Of a DNA stretch of 64,000 nucleotides, positions 18,099 to 27,629 are shown piece by piece. The translations under genes were made by a program, and so were the position numbers. Below the pieces are notes generated by a model, which saw nothing but the letters and a program-made list of their open reading frames with translations, was not told where the DNA came from and made no database searches. Position 1 is the stretch's first letter. Every line of letters begins with the position of its first letter. Source of the stretch: an uncultured Clostridium sp. Lineage in GTDB: Bacteria; Bacillota; Clostridia; TANB77; CAG-508. Location: positions 1 through 64,000 of the forward strand of contig CANBHY010000008.1 of assembly GCA_947368535.1 (NCBI GenBank). The letters run 5' to 3'.

Positions 18099-19541
18099 TT
18101 AATTTATATCTAATAAGTTTCTTGCCATTTGTATACCTGAACATGATGCCATCATTAATCCTCTTGTCATTCCACCACCATCTCCTATTGAATACAATCC
18201 TTTTATACTTGTTTCAAATTTTTCATCTATTGATAATTTATTGCTATAAAATTTTATTTCTGGCCCATATAATAGATTGTCTGGGTTTGCAAATCCTTCA
18301 ACTACTTTATCAACTTGTTTTATAAATTGTAAAATATCTGTCATTGTTCTATAACCTATTGCAAAAGTTATATCTCCTGGAACGGCTGATTTTAATGTTG
18401 GTTCTACACTGTTTCTATCTAATTCTTCTTGCCATGTTCTCTTTCCTCTTGAAATATCCCCTAATCTTTGTACTACGACATTTCCATTTCCTAATTCATT
18501 TAAATTTTTTGCTACATTTCTACCATAGTCTATTGGTTTATTAAATGGATATGTAAAATTGTGTGATACTAATATGGCTAGATTTGTATTTGTACTTTTT
18601 TTATCTTTATATGAGTGTCCATTTACTAATGTTAGGTTGTGATCATATACTTCTGATGAAACAAAGCCGCTTGGATTTTGGCAAAATGTCCTTACTTTAT
18701 CTTGGAATGGCCATGGTCTTCCAATTATTTTTCCTTCATACATGTAATGATTTATGTCTTTCATTACTGAATCTGGTAGTTCATATCTTATTCCTATATC
18801 TACACATCCTGCTTTAGTTTCTATGTTATATTTATCGCACATATCAACTAACCAATTTGCACCTTTTCTTCCTACTGCAACTACTACTTTCTCTGCTTCT
18901 ATTATTTCAAGTTCAGCTTTTTCGTTTTCTACTTCTTTAGCATTTTTTACTTTCACACCTGTACAAATTCCATTTTCTATTTTTAAATCGTCAACTATTG
19001 TTTCAAACATTAATTCTATGCCATTATCTTCTAAGTATTTTTCTATTTTTCCATATAGTTCATGCGCTTTTTCAGTTCCTAAGTGTCTAATTGGAATATC
19101 TATTAAATTTAAATTTTCTTTTTTAGCTTTTTTCTTTATTTTGCTTACTTCTTCTTTAAATTCTATTCCTTCTAGTTTTTTATCCGCTCCAAATTCAAGA
19201 TATATTTTGTCTGTATAAGCTATTAATTTTTTTGTTTTTTCTACTCCTATATATTTTTGTAATTCTCCTCCAACATAAATATCATCATCTTCTTCATTAT
19301 ATAATGATAATTTTCCATCTGAGAAAGCTCCTGCTCCTGAAAATCCACTTGTTATATTGCAAAATGGTTTGCATTTTGTACATTTTCCTATTTTTTCTAT
19401 TGGGCAGTTTCTTTTCTCTACTCTTTTTCCTTGTTCTATTAACAATATTTTTTTACCACTGTTTTTCTTTACTAGTTCATATGCCATAAAAACAGCTCCT
19501 GGTCCCATACCTACAGCAATTATATCGTATTTTTTATTCAT
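18099..19541 (-). CDS. FAD-dependent oxidoreductase (COG2509-like)
   Basis: 480 residues. A dinucleotide-binding motif VGMGPGAVFMAYELVKK lies at the start, followed by a cysteine group (Cys46, 54, 57, 61; KCTKCKPFC). Then come GAGAFSDGKL, a second nucleotide-binding region and a C-terminal SIGDGGGMTRGLMMASCSG flavin motif. It belongs to a family of uncharacterised FAD dehydrogenases common in anaerobes. The ferredoxin gene 41 bp upstream probably supplies or accepts electrons. The substrate is unknown. Confidence 0.85.
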   Translation of the reverse strand: MNKKYDIIAVGMGPGAVFMAYELVKKNSGKKILLIEQGKRVEKRNCPIEKIGKCTKCKPFCNITSGFSGAGAFSDGKLSLYNEEDDDIYVGGELQKYIGVEKTKKLIAYTDKIYLEFGADKKLEGIEFKEEVSKIKKKAKKENLNLIDIPIRHLGTEKAHELYGKIEKYLEDNGIELMFETIVDDLKIENGICTGVKVKNAKEVENEKAELEIIEAEKVVVAVGRKGANWLVDMCDKYNIETKAGCVDIGIRYELPDSVMKDINHYMYEGKIIGRPWPFQDKVRTFCQNPSGFVSSEVYDHNLTLVNGHSYKDKKSTNTNLAILVSHNFTYPFNKPIDYGRNVAKNLNELGNGNVVVQRLGDISRGKRTWQEELDRNSVEPTLKSAVPGDITFAIGYRTMTDILQFIKQVDKVVEGFANPDNLLYGPEIKFYSNKLSIDEKFETSIKGLYSIGDGGGMTRGLMMASCSGIQMARNLLDIN

Positions 19542-19582
19542 AATGTTTCTTCCTTTCTTGACTTAACTTCGAATTTTTTATT

Positions 19583-19774
19583 TTATTCTTCTAATCTTAA
19601 TGCTTTTTTAGGACAAAAATTAGAGCATTTTCCGCATTTTATACATTTGTCATAATCTATTTTTGGAGCTTCAAAATTTGTTTGTGTTAATGCTCCCACT
19701 GGGCAAACATTTACTGCTGGGCATTTATGATTTTGTGGGCACTTTTCTGTTATTATTTTTAACTTTCTTTCCAT
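19583..19774 (-). CDS. Small 4Fe-4S ferredoxin-like protein
   Basis: 63 residues. The second half has a complete cluster motif CIKCGKCSNFCP (Cys44, 47, 50, 54). The first half has only Cys12, Cys18 and Cys24 (KCPQNHKCPAVNVCP), spaced unlike a standard CxxCxxCxxxCP. One normal 4Fe-4S cluster and one unusual or absent cluster are expected. It lies between the TfoX-like gene and the FAD oxidoreductase in one direction, so it is probably the electron partner of that oxidoreductase. Confidence 0.85.
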   Translation of the reverse strand: MERKLKIITEKCPQNHKCPAVNVCPVGALTQTNFEAPKIDYDKCIKCGKCSNFCPKKALRLEE

Positions 19775-19833
19775 TTTTTCTCTCCTTTTAAAAAAACTAT
19801 ACTTTTATTTTATTTTTATTTACTAGTATTATG

Positions 19834-20151
19834 TTATTTCTTTTTTCTTGGTTTTGGTAATGGTGTTACCTTTTCTACTTCTGTTACTATTGCTTTACAA
19901 AATTCAGAATTGTCTATATCTAGTATGTAGTGTTCTTTTGCTCCTTTATATGGGCAACCTGTTTCTGCATCTTTCATCATTTCTTCTATGCAATCTAATT
20001 TTTTTACAAATGTATTGTTGTCGCATACTATAATTACTGGTTTATCATTTACATACACCATATATTCTCCAAACATTTTCTTGTATCTTATTTCTCCTAC
20101 TCCACGTATTTGTTCGCATACATATTCTATATAATCTATTGATGTCGCCAT
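19834..20151 (-). CDS. TfoX/Sxy N-terminal domain protein
   Basis: 105 residues matching the TfoX N-terminal domain alone, with the characteristic RYKKMFGEYMVYVNDKPV and GCPYKGAKEHY segments and a basic tail. In Gammaproteobacteria TfoX/Sxy promotes competence; the short stand-alone versions in Firmicutes have no settled function. The gap from dgkA is 18 bp, so it is co-transcribed. Confidence 0.85.
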   Translation of the reverse strand: MATSIDYIEYVCEQIRGVGEIRYKKMFGEYMVYVNDKPVIIVCDNNTFVKKLDCIEEMMKDAETGCPYKGAKEHYILDIDNSEFCKAIVTEVEKVTPLPKPRKKK

Positions 20152-20169
20152 TTTTTATTCTCCTCTTTA

Positions 20170-20517
20170 TTAAAATATTTTTGGTATCCATATTATTCCT
20201 GCAATTATTGCTGAAATGATTGCATTTACAAGTACAGCCCCTGCAGCAGCATCTTTAGCTTTTTTTGCTAATTCATTTTCTTCTTTTGTTATTAAATCTA
20301 CTGCATTTTCTATGCTTGTATTTATAATTTCTGATGATATCACCAATCCAAATAAAATTAAGCATATAATCCATTCTACTTGAGATATTTTGTATGTCAC
20401 TCCCATTATTATAACAACAACTACTGCTAGTATATGTATTTTTATATTTCGTTCTTCTTTTATTGTAGTTATTATTCCTTCAAATGCATATTTAAATGAA
20501 TTTAAAAATCTTTTCAT
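20170..20517 (-). CDS. dgkA: Diacylglycerol/undecaprenol kinase
   Basis: 115 residues with three membrane helices and the DgkA signature (SEIINTSIENAVDL, then AKDAAAGAVL). Gram-positive members phosphorylate undecaprenol to refill the lipid carrier pool for wall synthesis. First gene of a likely dgkA, tfoX-like, ferredoxin, oxidoreductase unit. Confidence 0.93.
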   Translation of the reverse strand: MKRFLNSFKYAFEGIITTIKEERNIKIHILAVVVVIIMGVTYKISQVEWIICLILFGLVISSEIINTSIENAVDLITKEENELAKKAKDAAAGAVLVNAIISAIIAGIIWIPKIF

Positions 20518-20589
20518 ATATACCTCACTTTTATTTCTTATTAGATTTTATCAGATTACTTATATACAAGCAATATTTATATAAAACAA

Positions 20590-20619
20590 AAAAAGAGTTA
20601 GCTTTTGCTAACTCTTTTT
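20590..20619 (-). terminator. Terminator of the BI-1 family gene
   Basis: 13-bp stem AAAAAGAGTTAGC / GCTAACTCTTTTT with a TTTT loop. Confidence 0.85.
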
Positions 20620-20625
20620 ACTAAT

Positions 20626-21282
20626 TTAATTTCTTCTTGATCCTACTATTTCTAATATACGTAAGAATATGTTTATGAAGTCTAAGTATAATTGCATTGC
20701 TCCATATATTGCAACTTTTTCTTCATCGTATCCTTCTTCACTCATGACTTTTATTTTATTCATATCATAAACTGTAAGTCCTGCGAATATTCCTAATATT
20801 ACCCAGTCTAAAACTATATCTAATGTTGAACTTCCTATAATAAAATTAACTACTGTTACTATTAGTGCCATAAGTAATGCTGCCATTAGTACATTTCCAA
20901 ATTTGCTTAAATCTCTTTCTGTTTTATATCCCATATATGCTAGCATTCCGAAGAATCCTGCTGTTCCAAATAAAGCATAACCTATTGTTGATAAATCAAA
21001 TGCTGCAAATATTATTGAAAATGTAGCTCCTGTTAACATTGAATATACAAAAAATAAAAATGTTGTTACTCCTGCTGAAAGTTTATGAAATAATCCTCCA
21101 AACACTAGTGCTACTACTACTTGTGCTACTAGTAGCATTGGCCATGCTTCTACTACTTCTATAAAAACCCCTGTATAGTAAGTAACAGCTGCAATAATTC
21201 CTGTACTTAATAATCCAAAGAACATCCAAAGTAAACTTGATGCAATTGTTTTATTAGTACTTTTTACATAAGTTTCTTCCAT
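20626..21282 (-). CDS. Bax inhibitor-1/YccA family membrane protein
   Basis: 218 residues with seven predicted helices and the family end pattern (DWVILGIFAGLTVYDMNKIK, then YGAMQLYLDFINIFLRILEI). The conserved acidic residues of the pH-sensitive calcium-leak channel are present near the C-terminus. Bacterial members are linked to calcium leak and membrane protein quality control. It stands alone between two hairpin-bounded units. Confidence 0.93.
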   Translation of the reverse strand: MEETYVKSTNKTIASSLLWMFFGLLSTGIIAAVTYYTGVFIEVVEAWPMLLVAQVVVALVFGGLFHKLSAGVTTFLFFVYSMLTGATFSIIFAAFDLSTIGYALFGTAGFFGMLAYMGYKTERDLSKFGNVLMAALLMALIVTVVNFIIGSSTLDIVLDWVILGIFAGLTVYDMNKIKVMSEEGYDEEKVAIYGAMQLYLDFINIFLRILEIVGSRRN

Positions 21283-21363
21283 TTTGGTTCCTCCTTATTT
21301 TATAAAAAAAGATTTTTCTTTTTTATAGTATTTTATTATTTAATTATAAAATTATATTATTTT

Positions 21364-22803
21364 TTAGTCAATTGTTAAATATCCACCAAATATTTTGCTT
21401 GTTGCATATGCTGGTAATATTTTTGATCCTCCTGCTAATATTACTTTATCACCTGATACTAAGTTTCCTTTTACTTTGTGTTTTTCAATTCCTTTTTCAA
21501 TTACTAGGTTGATATCTTCTTCGCCTTCAATTAATACTGGGAATACATTCCATGCTAATGCTAATTGATTGAATGTTCTTCTATTATCTGTAATTGCAAA
21601 TATTGGACATCCTGCTCCCATTCCTGAAAGTCTTCTTGCTGATTTTCCTGTACTTGTATAACATACTATGGCATCAGCTTTTACACTTTTAGCCATTACA
21701 CATACTGTATATGCAATATTATCTTCTAAATCTTTTATATCAATATTTTCGTTTTGGTCAAATCTTTTCCAATAATTTATTGTTGGTTCAATTCTTTTTG
21801 CTATTTTATCCATTGTTTTTACACATTCTACTGGATATTCCCCCATAGCACATTCTCCTGAAAGCATAATTGCACTTGTTCTATCATATATAGCGTTTGC
21901 AACATCGTTTGCTTCTGCTCTTGTTGGTAATGGATTATGTGTCATTGATTCTAACATTTGTGTAGCTGTTATTGCTGGTTTGTTAGCTCTGTTTGATAAT
22001 TTAATAAATTTCTTTTGCATGATTGGTGGTTCTGTAAAATCTGTTTCTGTAGCCATATCTCCACGTGCTATCATTTGAGCATCTGCATTTTCAACTATTT
22101 CTTCCATGTGGTCTAGACCTTCAACGTTTTCTACTTTTGTTATAATTTTTATATCTTTTCCACCATGTTCGTCTAATACTTTTCTTACTTGATCAATATC
22201 ATCTTTTCCTCTTGTAAATGACATTGCAACATAATCATAATCATGTTCACATGCTGTTATTAAGTCGTTTATGTCTTTTTCTTTTAGTGCTGGTAATCTA
22301 ACTGGTGTTCCTGGTAAGTTCATTGTTTTTCTGCTTCCTAAAGGATTTCCATGAACTACTGTACAATGAATGTCTTTGTCTACTATTTCATCTACTACTA
22401 GTTCTATTGCACCATCATCTATTAATATTTTAGCTCCTGGTTTTACGTCATTATATAATCCTTTATATGATACTGATACTCTTTCTTTATCTCCAATAAT
22501 ATCTTCGTTTACTAATACGAATTTTTGTCCGTCTTCTAGTGGTATCTTTTCATTTTTTCCTGTTACTAACATTCCAGTTCTTATTTCTGGTCCTTGCATG
22601 TCTAATATCATTGCAATTGGTAAGTCTAATTCTTTTCTTAATCTGATAACTTCTTCTGTTTTTTCAGATTGTTCATCCCAACTACCATGTGAATAGTTGA
22701 TTCTACATACATTTAATCCTGCTTCAAATAGTTCTGGTAATCTGTGTTCACTAGCAGGTCCTATTGTTCCAACTATTTTTGTTTTTCTTAAATCTGTTCT
22801 CAT
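21364..22803 (-). CDS. pyk: Pyruvate kinase
   Basis: 479 residues. It makes pyruvate and ATP from PEP and ADP at the end of glycolysis. Seen: TKIVGTIGPAS at the start, the active-site Lys segment IITKVENVEG, and TQMLESM followed by TRAEANDVANAIYD. The usual GDLG metal-binding loop reads ARGDMATETD, keeping the Asp but changing the two residues after it. It lacks the extra C-terminal PEP-utiliser domain of Bacillus forms. A near-consensus promoter lies at 22858-22885. Confidence 0.95.
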   Translation of the reverse strand: MRTDLRKTKIVGTIGPASEHRLPELFEAGLNVCRINYSHGSWDEQSEKTEEVIRLRKELDLPIAMILDMQGPEIRTGMLVTGKNEKIPLEDGQKFVLVNEDIIGDKERVSVSYKGLYNDVKPGAKILIDDGAIELVVDEIVDKDIHCTVVHGNPLGSRKTMNLPGTPVRLPALKEKDINDLITACEHDYDYVAMSFTRGKDDIDQVRKVLDEHGGKDIKIITKVENVEGLDHMEEIVENADAQMIARGDMATETDFTEPPIMQKKFIKLSNRANKPAITATQMLESMTHNPLPTRAEANDVANAIYDRTSAIMLSGECAMGEYPVECVKTMDKIAKRIEPTINYWKRFDQNENIDIKDLEDNIAYTVCVMAKSVKADAIVCYTSTGKSARRLSGMGAGCPIFAITDNRRTFNQLALAWNVFPVLIEGEEDINLVIEKGIEKHKVKGNLVSGDKVILAGGSKILPAYATSKIFGGYLTID

Positions 22804-22857
22804 TTTTATCTCCTTTTATAAAAAAATTTTTATCTTAATTTAATTTTACCAACGATT

Positions 22858-22885
22858 ATTCTATCACAAAATATGTTTTTTTCAA
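22858..22885 (-). promoter_or_regulatory. Promoter of pyk
   Basis: Minus-strand TTGAAA, 16-bp spacer, TAGAAT, with an AAGGAG ribosome site further down before the ATG. Confidence 0.65.
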
Positions 22886-22961
22886 GTATTTTAACTATTT
22901 TTTTGTTATATTTAGTATTCTCTATAATTATTATATTTATGTTATTTATAAATAGATAATA

Positions 22962-22992
22962 TTTTAAGCGGAAAATAAATTTCCGCTTAAAA
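22962..22992 (-). terminator. Terminator of glgP
   Basis: 13-bp stem TTTTAAGCGGAAA / TTTCCGCTTAAAA directly behind the glgP stop. Confidence 0.85.
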
Positions 22993-22993
22993 A

Positions 22994-25558
22994 TTATTTT
23001 GTCATCCATTTTACTAAATTCATATTTTCTGAATCTAACAACATTTCATGTTTTGGCATTACTCTAAATGTATATCCAAAATTTCCACCTGTTGTTAGTT
23101 TTATTTTAGCTGAATAACTATATGTATTTTCTTCTTTATCATCTTCTGTTTTCTTCATTTCTGTAACACATATATTATTTACTGTTCCGTTATCTAATAT
23201 TTGACCATAATAAACTTGAACTGATACATTTTCTGGCTTAAAATTTGGTAGTCTTACTTTACAGTTTACTTCAATTATATCTCCAGCATTCATTTTAACA
23301 TTATCTATGTTACTTTCTTGTGTTATATCAATTTCTTGCCATCTTTCTTTCGCTGCTTTTTTCCATTTTACATATGTATTTATATTATCTAATTCTTTAT
23401 AATGTTTATTATGTAATTCGCATAGAGGCATGTATATTTGTTCAACATAATCAACTAACATTCTAGATGTTGAATATTTTCCTCCTGTAGTGATTATAGA
23501 ATTCTTCATATATTTTAACCAGTCTTTTGAAATTCCTTTATCGTTTTGTTTATAGTATGCTGGTATTATTTTGTTCTCTAGTGTGCTGTATATGCTATCA
23601 CTATCTGCGTTATCTTGTATTTCATAAGAATCGTAATCTGTTTCTGTTCCTATTGCCCATCCATTTGTTGTATCATATCCTTCTGCCCACCATCCATCTA
23701 GTACACTAAAGTTTACAACTCCATTTACAGATGCTTTTTCCCCTGATGTTCCTGAAGCTTCCATTGGTCTTCTTGGATTGTTTAACCATACATCTACACC
23801 ACTTATTAAATATCTTGACATTCCTATATTATAATTTTCTAGTATAAATATTTTTCCTTTAAATTGTGGCATTAATGATATTTCATGTATTTGTTTAATC
23901 AAGTTTTGCCCTTCAACATCTGCTGGATGCGCTTTTCCTGCAAATATTAATTGTACTGGTCTATTTTCTTGATTTAATATTTGTGTTAATCTTTCGATGT
24001 CTCTAAAAATTAATGTTGCTCTTTTATATGTAGCAAATCTTCTTGAGAATCCTATTGTTAATGCATTTGGATTTAATTTATTTACAACTTCATTTATATC
24101 ATCATAGCTATATCCACTTCTTTTATATCTTTCTGTAATGTTTTTCTTAACTAAATCCATTAATTTTTCTTTTCTTTTTAAGTGTTCTTTCCATAATCTT
24201 TCATCTGGAATTGATGTTATCTTTTTCCATGTATTATCATCTTGAATATTATCTTGCCAATATGGCATTAAATATTCATTATATAGATTTTTTAAATTTG
24301 GTGCTAACCATGTACAAGTATGAATACCATTTGTAACATAAGTTATCGGTGATTCATTTGCTGCTATGTCAGGCCATACATCTGAGAATAGTTCTCTTGA
24401 AACTGCACCATGAAGCTTACTTACTCCATTTTTCTTTCCAGCTATTCTTAAAGCTAGCATTCCCATATTAAATCCTGGTTCTAATTCTACAGTTTCTTTC
24501 ATTCCTAATTTCATGAATTCATCACGTGATATTCCAAATTCTTCCCACATTCCTGAAAAATATTTATCTATTAATCCTAAGTCAAATATATCGTTTCCTG
24601 CTGGAACTGGTGTATGTGTTGTAAATGCTGTTTGTGATGTAACTATTTCTTTTGCAATTTGGAAAGATACTTGTTTTTCTTTCATTGTATCTTTTATTAA
24701 TTGTAGTGTTAAGAATGATGAGTGTCCTTCATTCATATGGTATACTGTTGGTTCCATTCCTAATTTCTTTAATAGCTCTACTCCAGCCATTCCTAAGACA
24801 ATTTCTTGTCTTATTCTCATTTCTTTGTCTCCACCATATAGTTTTAATGTAATATCTCTATATTCTTCTGGATTTTGTTCAATATCAGAATCCATTAAAT
24901 ATAAACTTACTCTACCTACTTCAATTTTCCATATTTTTAAATATAAAGTATTTCCTAGCATTGGTATTTCTAGTATCATATCTTTATCTTCTTCTGTTTT
25001 TACTGGATTTATTGGTAAGTTATATAAATCTAAATTATTATATTCTTGTTCTTGTTGTCCATATCCATTTATTTTTTGATTAAAATATCCATTTTTGTAT
25101 AATAATCCTACTGCTACTAAAGGAATTCCTAGGTCACTAGCTGATTTCAAATGATCTCCTGAAAGAATACCTAATCCACCTGAATATATTGGAACTATTT
25201 CATCTAATCCATATTCAGCTGAAAAGTATGCTATTAAATCTTTTTTATTGTTTGGATATTTTTTAGCAAACCATGTATCTTTGCTGTATATATAATTTTC
25301 ATAGTTTGCAACTACATTTTCATATGCTTTTAAAATCTCTTCATTTTTAGCTGCTTTTTCTATTTTTTCTTGTGCAACTAATTTTAAAAATTTTGTTGGA
25401 TTTTTTTCAATCCTTTCCCATAAGTCTGGATCTATCATTTTGAATATTTTTAAAAATTCTGTATTCCATGACCACCATAAATTATTTGCTATTTCTGATA
25501 GTCTTTTTAACTCCTTTGGTAATTGTGGAACTACTGTAATCCTATTGAAAATATACAT
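22994..25558 (-). CDS. glgP: Alpha-glucan (glycogen/maltodextrin) phosphorylase
   Basis: 854 residues. It releases glucose-1-phosphate from alpha-1,4-glucans. The N-terminal roughly 100 residues are the DUF3417-type extension of the bacterial long form (LWWSWNTEFLKIFKMID). The catalytic part shows YGLDEIVPIYSGGLGILSGD, HMNEGHSSF and the cofactor-lysine motif GTSGEKASVNG (Lys near residue 607), then LDGWWAEGYD. A roughly 100-residue beta-rich extension follows. No other glycogen gene is adjacent, so it serves a glucan pool made elsewhere. Confidence 0.95.
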   Translation of the reverse strand: MYIFNRITVVPQLPKELKRLSEIANNLWWSWNTEFLKIFKMIDPDLWERIEKNPTKFLKLVAQEKIEKAAKNEEILKAYENVVANYENYIYSKDTWFAKKYPNNKKDLIAYFSAEYGLDEIVPIYSGGLGILSGDHLKSASDLGIPLVAVGLLYKNGYFNQKINGYGQQEQEYNNLDLYNLPINPVKTEEDKDMILEIPMLGNTLYLKIWKIEVGRVSLYLMDSDIEQNPEEYRDITLKLYGGDKEMRIRQEIVLGMAGVELLKKLGMEPTVYHMNEGHSSFLTLQLIKDTMKEKQVSFQIAKEIVTSQTAFTTHTPVPAGNDIFDLGLIDKYFSGMWEEFGISRDEFMKLGMKETVELEPGFNMGMLALRIAGKKNGVSKLHGAVSRELFSDVWPDIAANESPITYVTNGIHTCTWLAPNLKNLYNEYLMPYWQDNIQDDNTWKKITSIPDERLWKEHLKRKEKLMDLVKKNITERYKRSGYSYDDINEVVNKLNPNALTIGFSRRFATYKRATLIFRDIERLTQILNQENRPVQLIFAGKAHPADVEGQNLIKQIHEISLMPQFKGKIFILENYNIGMSRYLISGVDVWLNNPRRPMEASGTSGEKASVNGVVNFSVLDGWWAEGYDTTNGWAIGTETDYDSYEIQDNADSDSIYSTLENKIIPAYYKQNDKGISKDWLKYMKNSIITTGGKYSTSRMLVDYVEQIYMPLCELHNKHYKELDNINTYVKWKKAAKERWQEIDITQESNIDNVKMNAGDIIEVNCKVRLPNFKPENVSVQVYYGQILDNGTVNNICVTEMKKTEDDKEENTYSYSAKIKLTTGGNFGYTFRVMPKHEMLLDSENMNLVKWMTK

Positions 25559-25851
25559 TTTTTCCTCCTTTGTATTCCTTTAGAAATTTCTTTTGTATTC
25601 TCTTTTTTTCATAGTACAATAATTATCTATTAAAATGTATTTTTTGTCAAACATTTTTGCAATAGTTTTATATGTTTTTTATATATTTCATATGATGATA
25701 TAATAATTATATTTTTAAAGTTGCAATAGATAGTAAGTTAAATTATGTAAGTAATTCTTTTAATAGATGCTATTTTTTCTATAATATGTTATAATTAAGT
25801 TATGTATCTATTGTCAGGGGACTCAAAAATAATTAAATGGAGGTATGCATT

Positions 25852-26472
25852 ATGGGTGCAAGCAGCAACAAAATTAAAAAGGTTTTTCAGTTCCAGCGGT
25901 CAGCAACTGTGCTGATTTTGTTCTTTGCCACAATTTTGGCAAGCTTTTTTGGAGGCATTAAGCTTTTCTCTTACAGCGGTAAAGTTCTTTATACTCAGGT
26001 TCGGCTGATACAGTGCTATACTGAGATTAAAGGATTGGAGGATACTAGGGAGTATAATTTGAATATGGCTTATACTTATCCTGCTGGAAGCAAGGATTAC
26101 GTCCGTCATGCAGAGGAAGCTGATGAAGAAATTGAATATTGGAATTCTCTTCGTTCTGGTTATGTCCATAGTGATGACCCTGTCATTGCCAAGGCGGCCA
26201 AGAATGGTTTTGAGTTCCATATTTTCTTAATCAGTTTACTCCCCTTTGTAGCATCTATCGGTCTTATTATCCTTATCCTTCTTCGCAAGTCTCCTATACT
26301 CTTGTTGATTTTCCAGGTTGAAGTTCTTGCTTTCGACTTAATTATGTGTGGACTTTTTTATCTTTTCAACTTTGCTCTTGCCCGGTTTATAAAATTTTTC
26401 TCTCACGAGTATAATTTTTTTTACCGGTGCTGGAAATGGGATTTGAAAAATTTAAAAAGAAGACCTATATAA
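25852..26472 (+). CDS. Unknown small membrane protein, G+C-rich island
   Basis: 206 residues from the ATG at 25852. The start is chosen because GGAGG ends eight bases before it, whereas an earlier in-frame ATG at 25837 overlaps that ribosome site. There is one helix near 17-40, an exposed charged loop with EEADEEIEYWNSLRSGY, then two or three helices near 120-180 and a basic tail ending KWDLKNLKRR. I recognise no family. It is one of the few plus-strand genes and is clearly richer in G+C than its neighbours, suggesting separate acquisition. Confidence 0.7.
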   Translation: MGASSNKIKKVFQFQRSATVLILFFATILASFFGGIKLFSYSGKVLYTQVRLIQCYTEIKGLEDTREYNLNMAYTYPAGSKDYVRHAEEADEEIEYWNSLRSGYVHSDDPVIAKAAKNGFEFHIFLISLLPFVASIGLIILILLRKSPILLLIFQVEVLAFDLIMCGLFYLFNFALARFIKFFSHEYNFFYRCWKWDLKNLKRRPI

Positions 26473-26552
26473 GCCAAGCATAAATGAGACGATTATCCCT
26501 TTTGAGGGGATTAATTCTAAAAAGGAGGTTCAAGTTTAAATAAATGCTCTCG

Positions 26553-26588
26553 ACAAAATGGAGGTCACTTCGGTGACCTCCATTTTGT
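26553..26588. terminator. Bidirectional terminator between convergent genes
   Basis: Perfect 16-bp stem (ACAAAATGGAGGTCAC / GTGACCTCCATTTTGT) with a TTCG loop, between the plus gene ending at 26472 and the minus gene ending at 26588. Confidence 0.8.
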
Positions 26589-27607
26589 TATTCAAAATAA
26601 TTTGTTATTTTTCCTTTTCCTTTTTCATATTCTATTTCTAGAATTCCTCCTGATAATATTGGCATTTGTGGTGCTATATGTCCTATATCAGCATCATATA
26701 TTATTGGAATATTTAAGTCTTTTAATGCTTGTGTTAAGCATTCTTCTTGTGTCATTTCATATTCTTCTTTTAGCATTATTGGTCTTCCAAAAATTATTCC
26801 ATTACTATTTTTGAAATATCCTGCATTTTTCATTTGCCATAATTTACAATATATAACTGGTGTTGACATTTCGCAAGCTTCTAAAAACCATACTATACCA
26901 TCTTCTTTATATTTCTCTATATATTCTTTTGTTTTATCATATTTCGTTCCTATTAAATCAGTAATTACATTTAGACATCCTCCTATTGAGCGACCTTTAA
27001 AATATATCTTTTCTTCTCCATTTATATTTTTCCATTCATTTTTAGAAGTTAAACTATATTCTTCATATGGATCTATTCTTTCTGCCCATTCTCCATTTTC
27101 ACATTCCCCAAAACTTTCTTGTGTAATTTCTTCGCCTTGCATTATTTTTAGTGAGTCTTCTAAATTTTTGTATAGTTTTTTCATTCCATAATCTTTTACA
27201 TTTGGTCCATATATACAAGCTGTATCTGCTAGTGTAGTTAAAAGATATGTTATACCTGTATTATCTGAATATCCTTGAAACCACTTAGGTTCTAATTCTT
27301 TTATTTTTTCCCATTCTATTTCATCTATCATCTCATTTAAAAAGAATCCTCCAGCTGCAGATATTATACTTCTAGTTTCTCTATCTTGCCATAATTCCAT
27401 AAATTGTTTTGCTCGTTCTTTTGCTGAAGAACTTCTTCCTTTTTCATCAGTTCTCACGTTTGAAGTTTCTTTATATTTATATCCCAATTCCTCTAAATTT
27501 TTTTTAGCATTATCTAATCTTTTCCAATTTATTTCTTTAACAATGCCCTCTGATGGTGCTGTTGTTGATATATATTCTCCTATTTCTAAATTTCTTGGGT
27601 ATCTCAT
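26588..27607 (-). CDS. S66 family serine peptidase (LD-carboxypeptidase/MccF-like)
   Basis: 339 residues. It has the S66 nucleophile elbow GYSDNT (Ser114), a later Glu segment (VWFLEACEMS) and the catalytic His region DADIGHIAPQMP, the Ser-Glu-His triad of this family. S66 enzymes are either LD-carboxypeptidases that trim muropeptide tetrapeptides or MccF-type hydrolases that inactivate microcin C and related peptidyl-adenylates. The length and opening (ISTTAPSEG) lean to the MccF-like side. It is the last gene after an ART-like gene and a small unknown gene. Confidence 0.88.
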   Translation of the reverse strand: MRYPRNLEIGEYISTTAPSEGIVKEINWKRLDNAKKNLEELGYKYKETSNVRTDEKGRSSSAKERAKQFMELWQDRETRSIISAAGGFFLNEMIDEIEWEKIKELEPKWFQGYSDNTGITYLLTTLADTACIYGPNVKDYGMKKLYKNLEDSLKIMQGEEITQESFGECENGEWAERIDPYEEYSLTSKNEWKNINGEEKIYFKGRSIGGCLNVITDLIGTKYDKTKEYIEKYKEDGIVWFLEACEMSTPVIYCKLWQMKNAGYFKNSNGIIFGRPIMLKEEYEMTQEECLTQALKDLNIPIIYDADIGHIAPQMPILSGGILEIEYEKGKGKITNYFE

Positions 27608-27629
27608 ATTTTTCTCCTTGTTAATATAA

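Noticed and set aside
26473..26552. A small gene behind AAAAAGGAGG near 26518-26530
   Set aside because: The only ATG downstream opens a frame of about nine codons that runs into the terminator.
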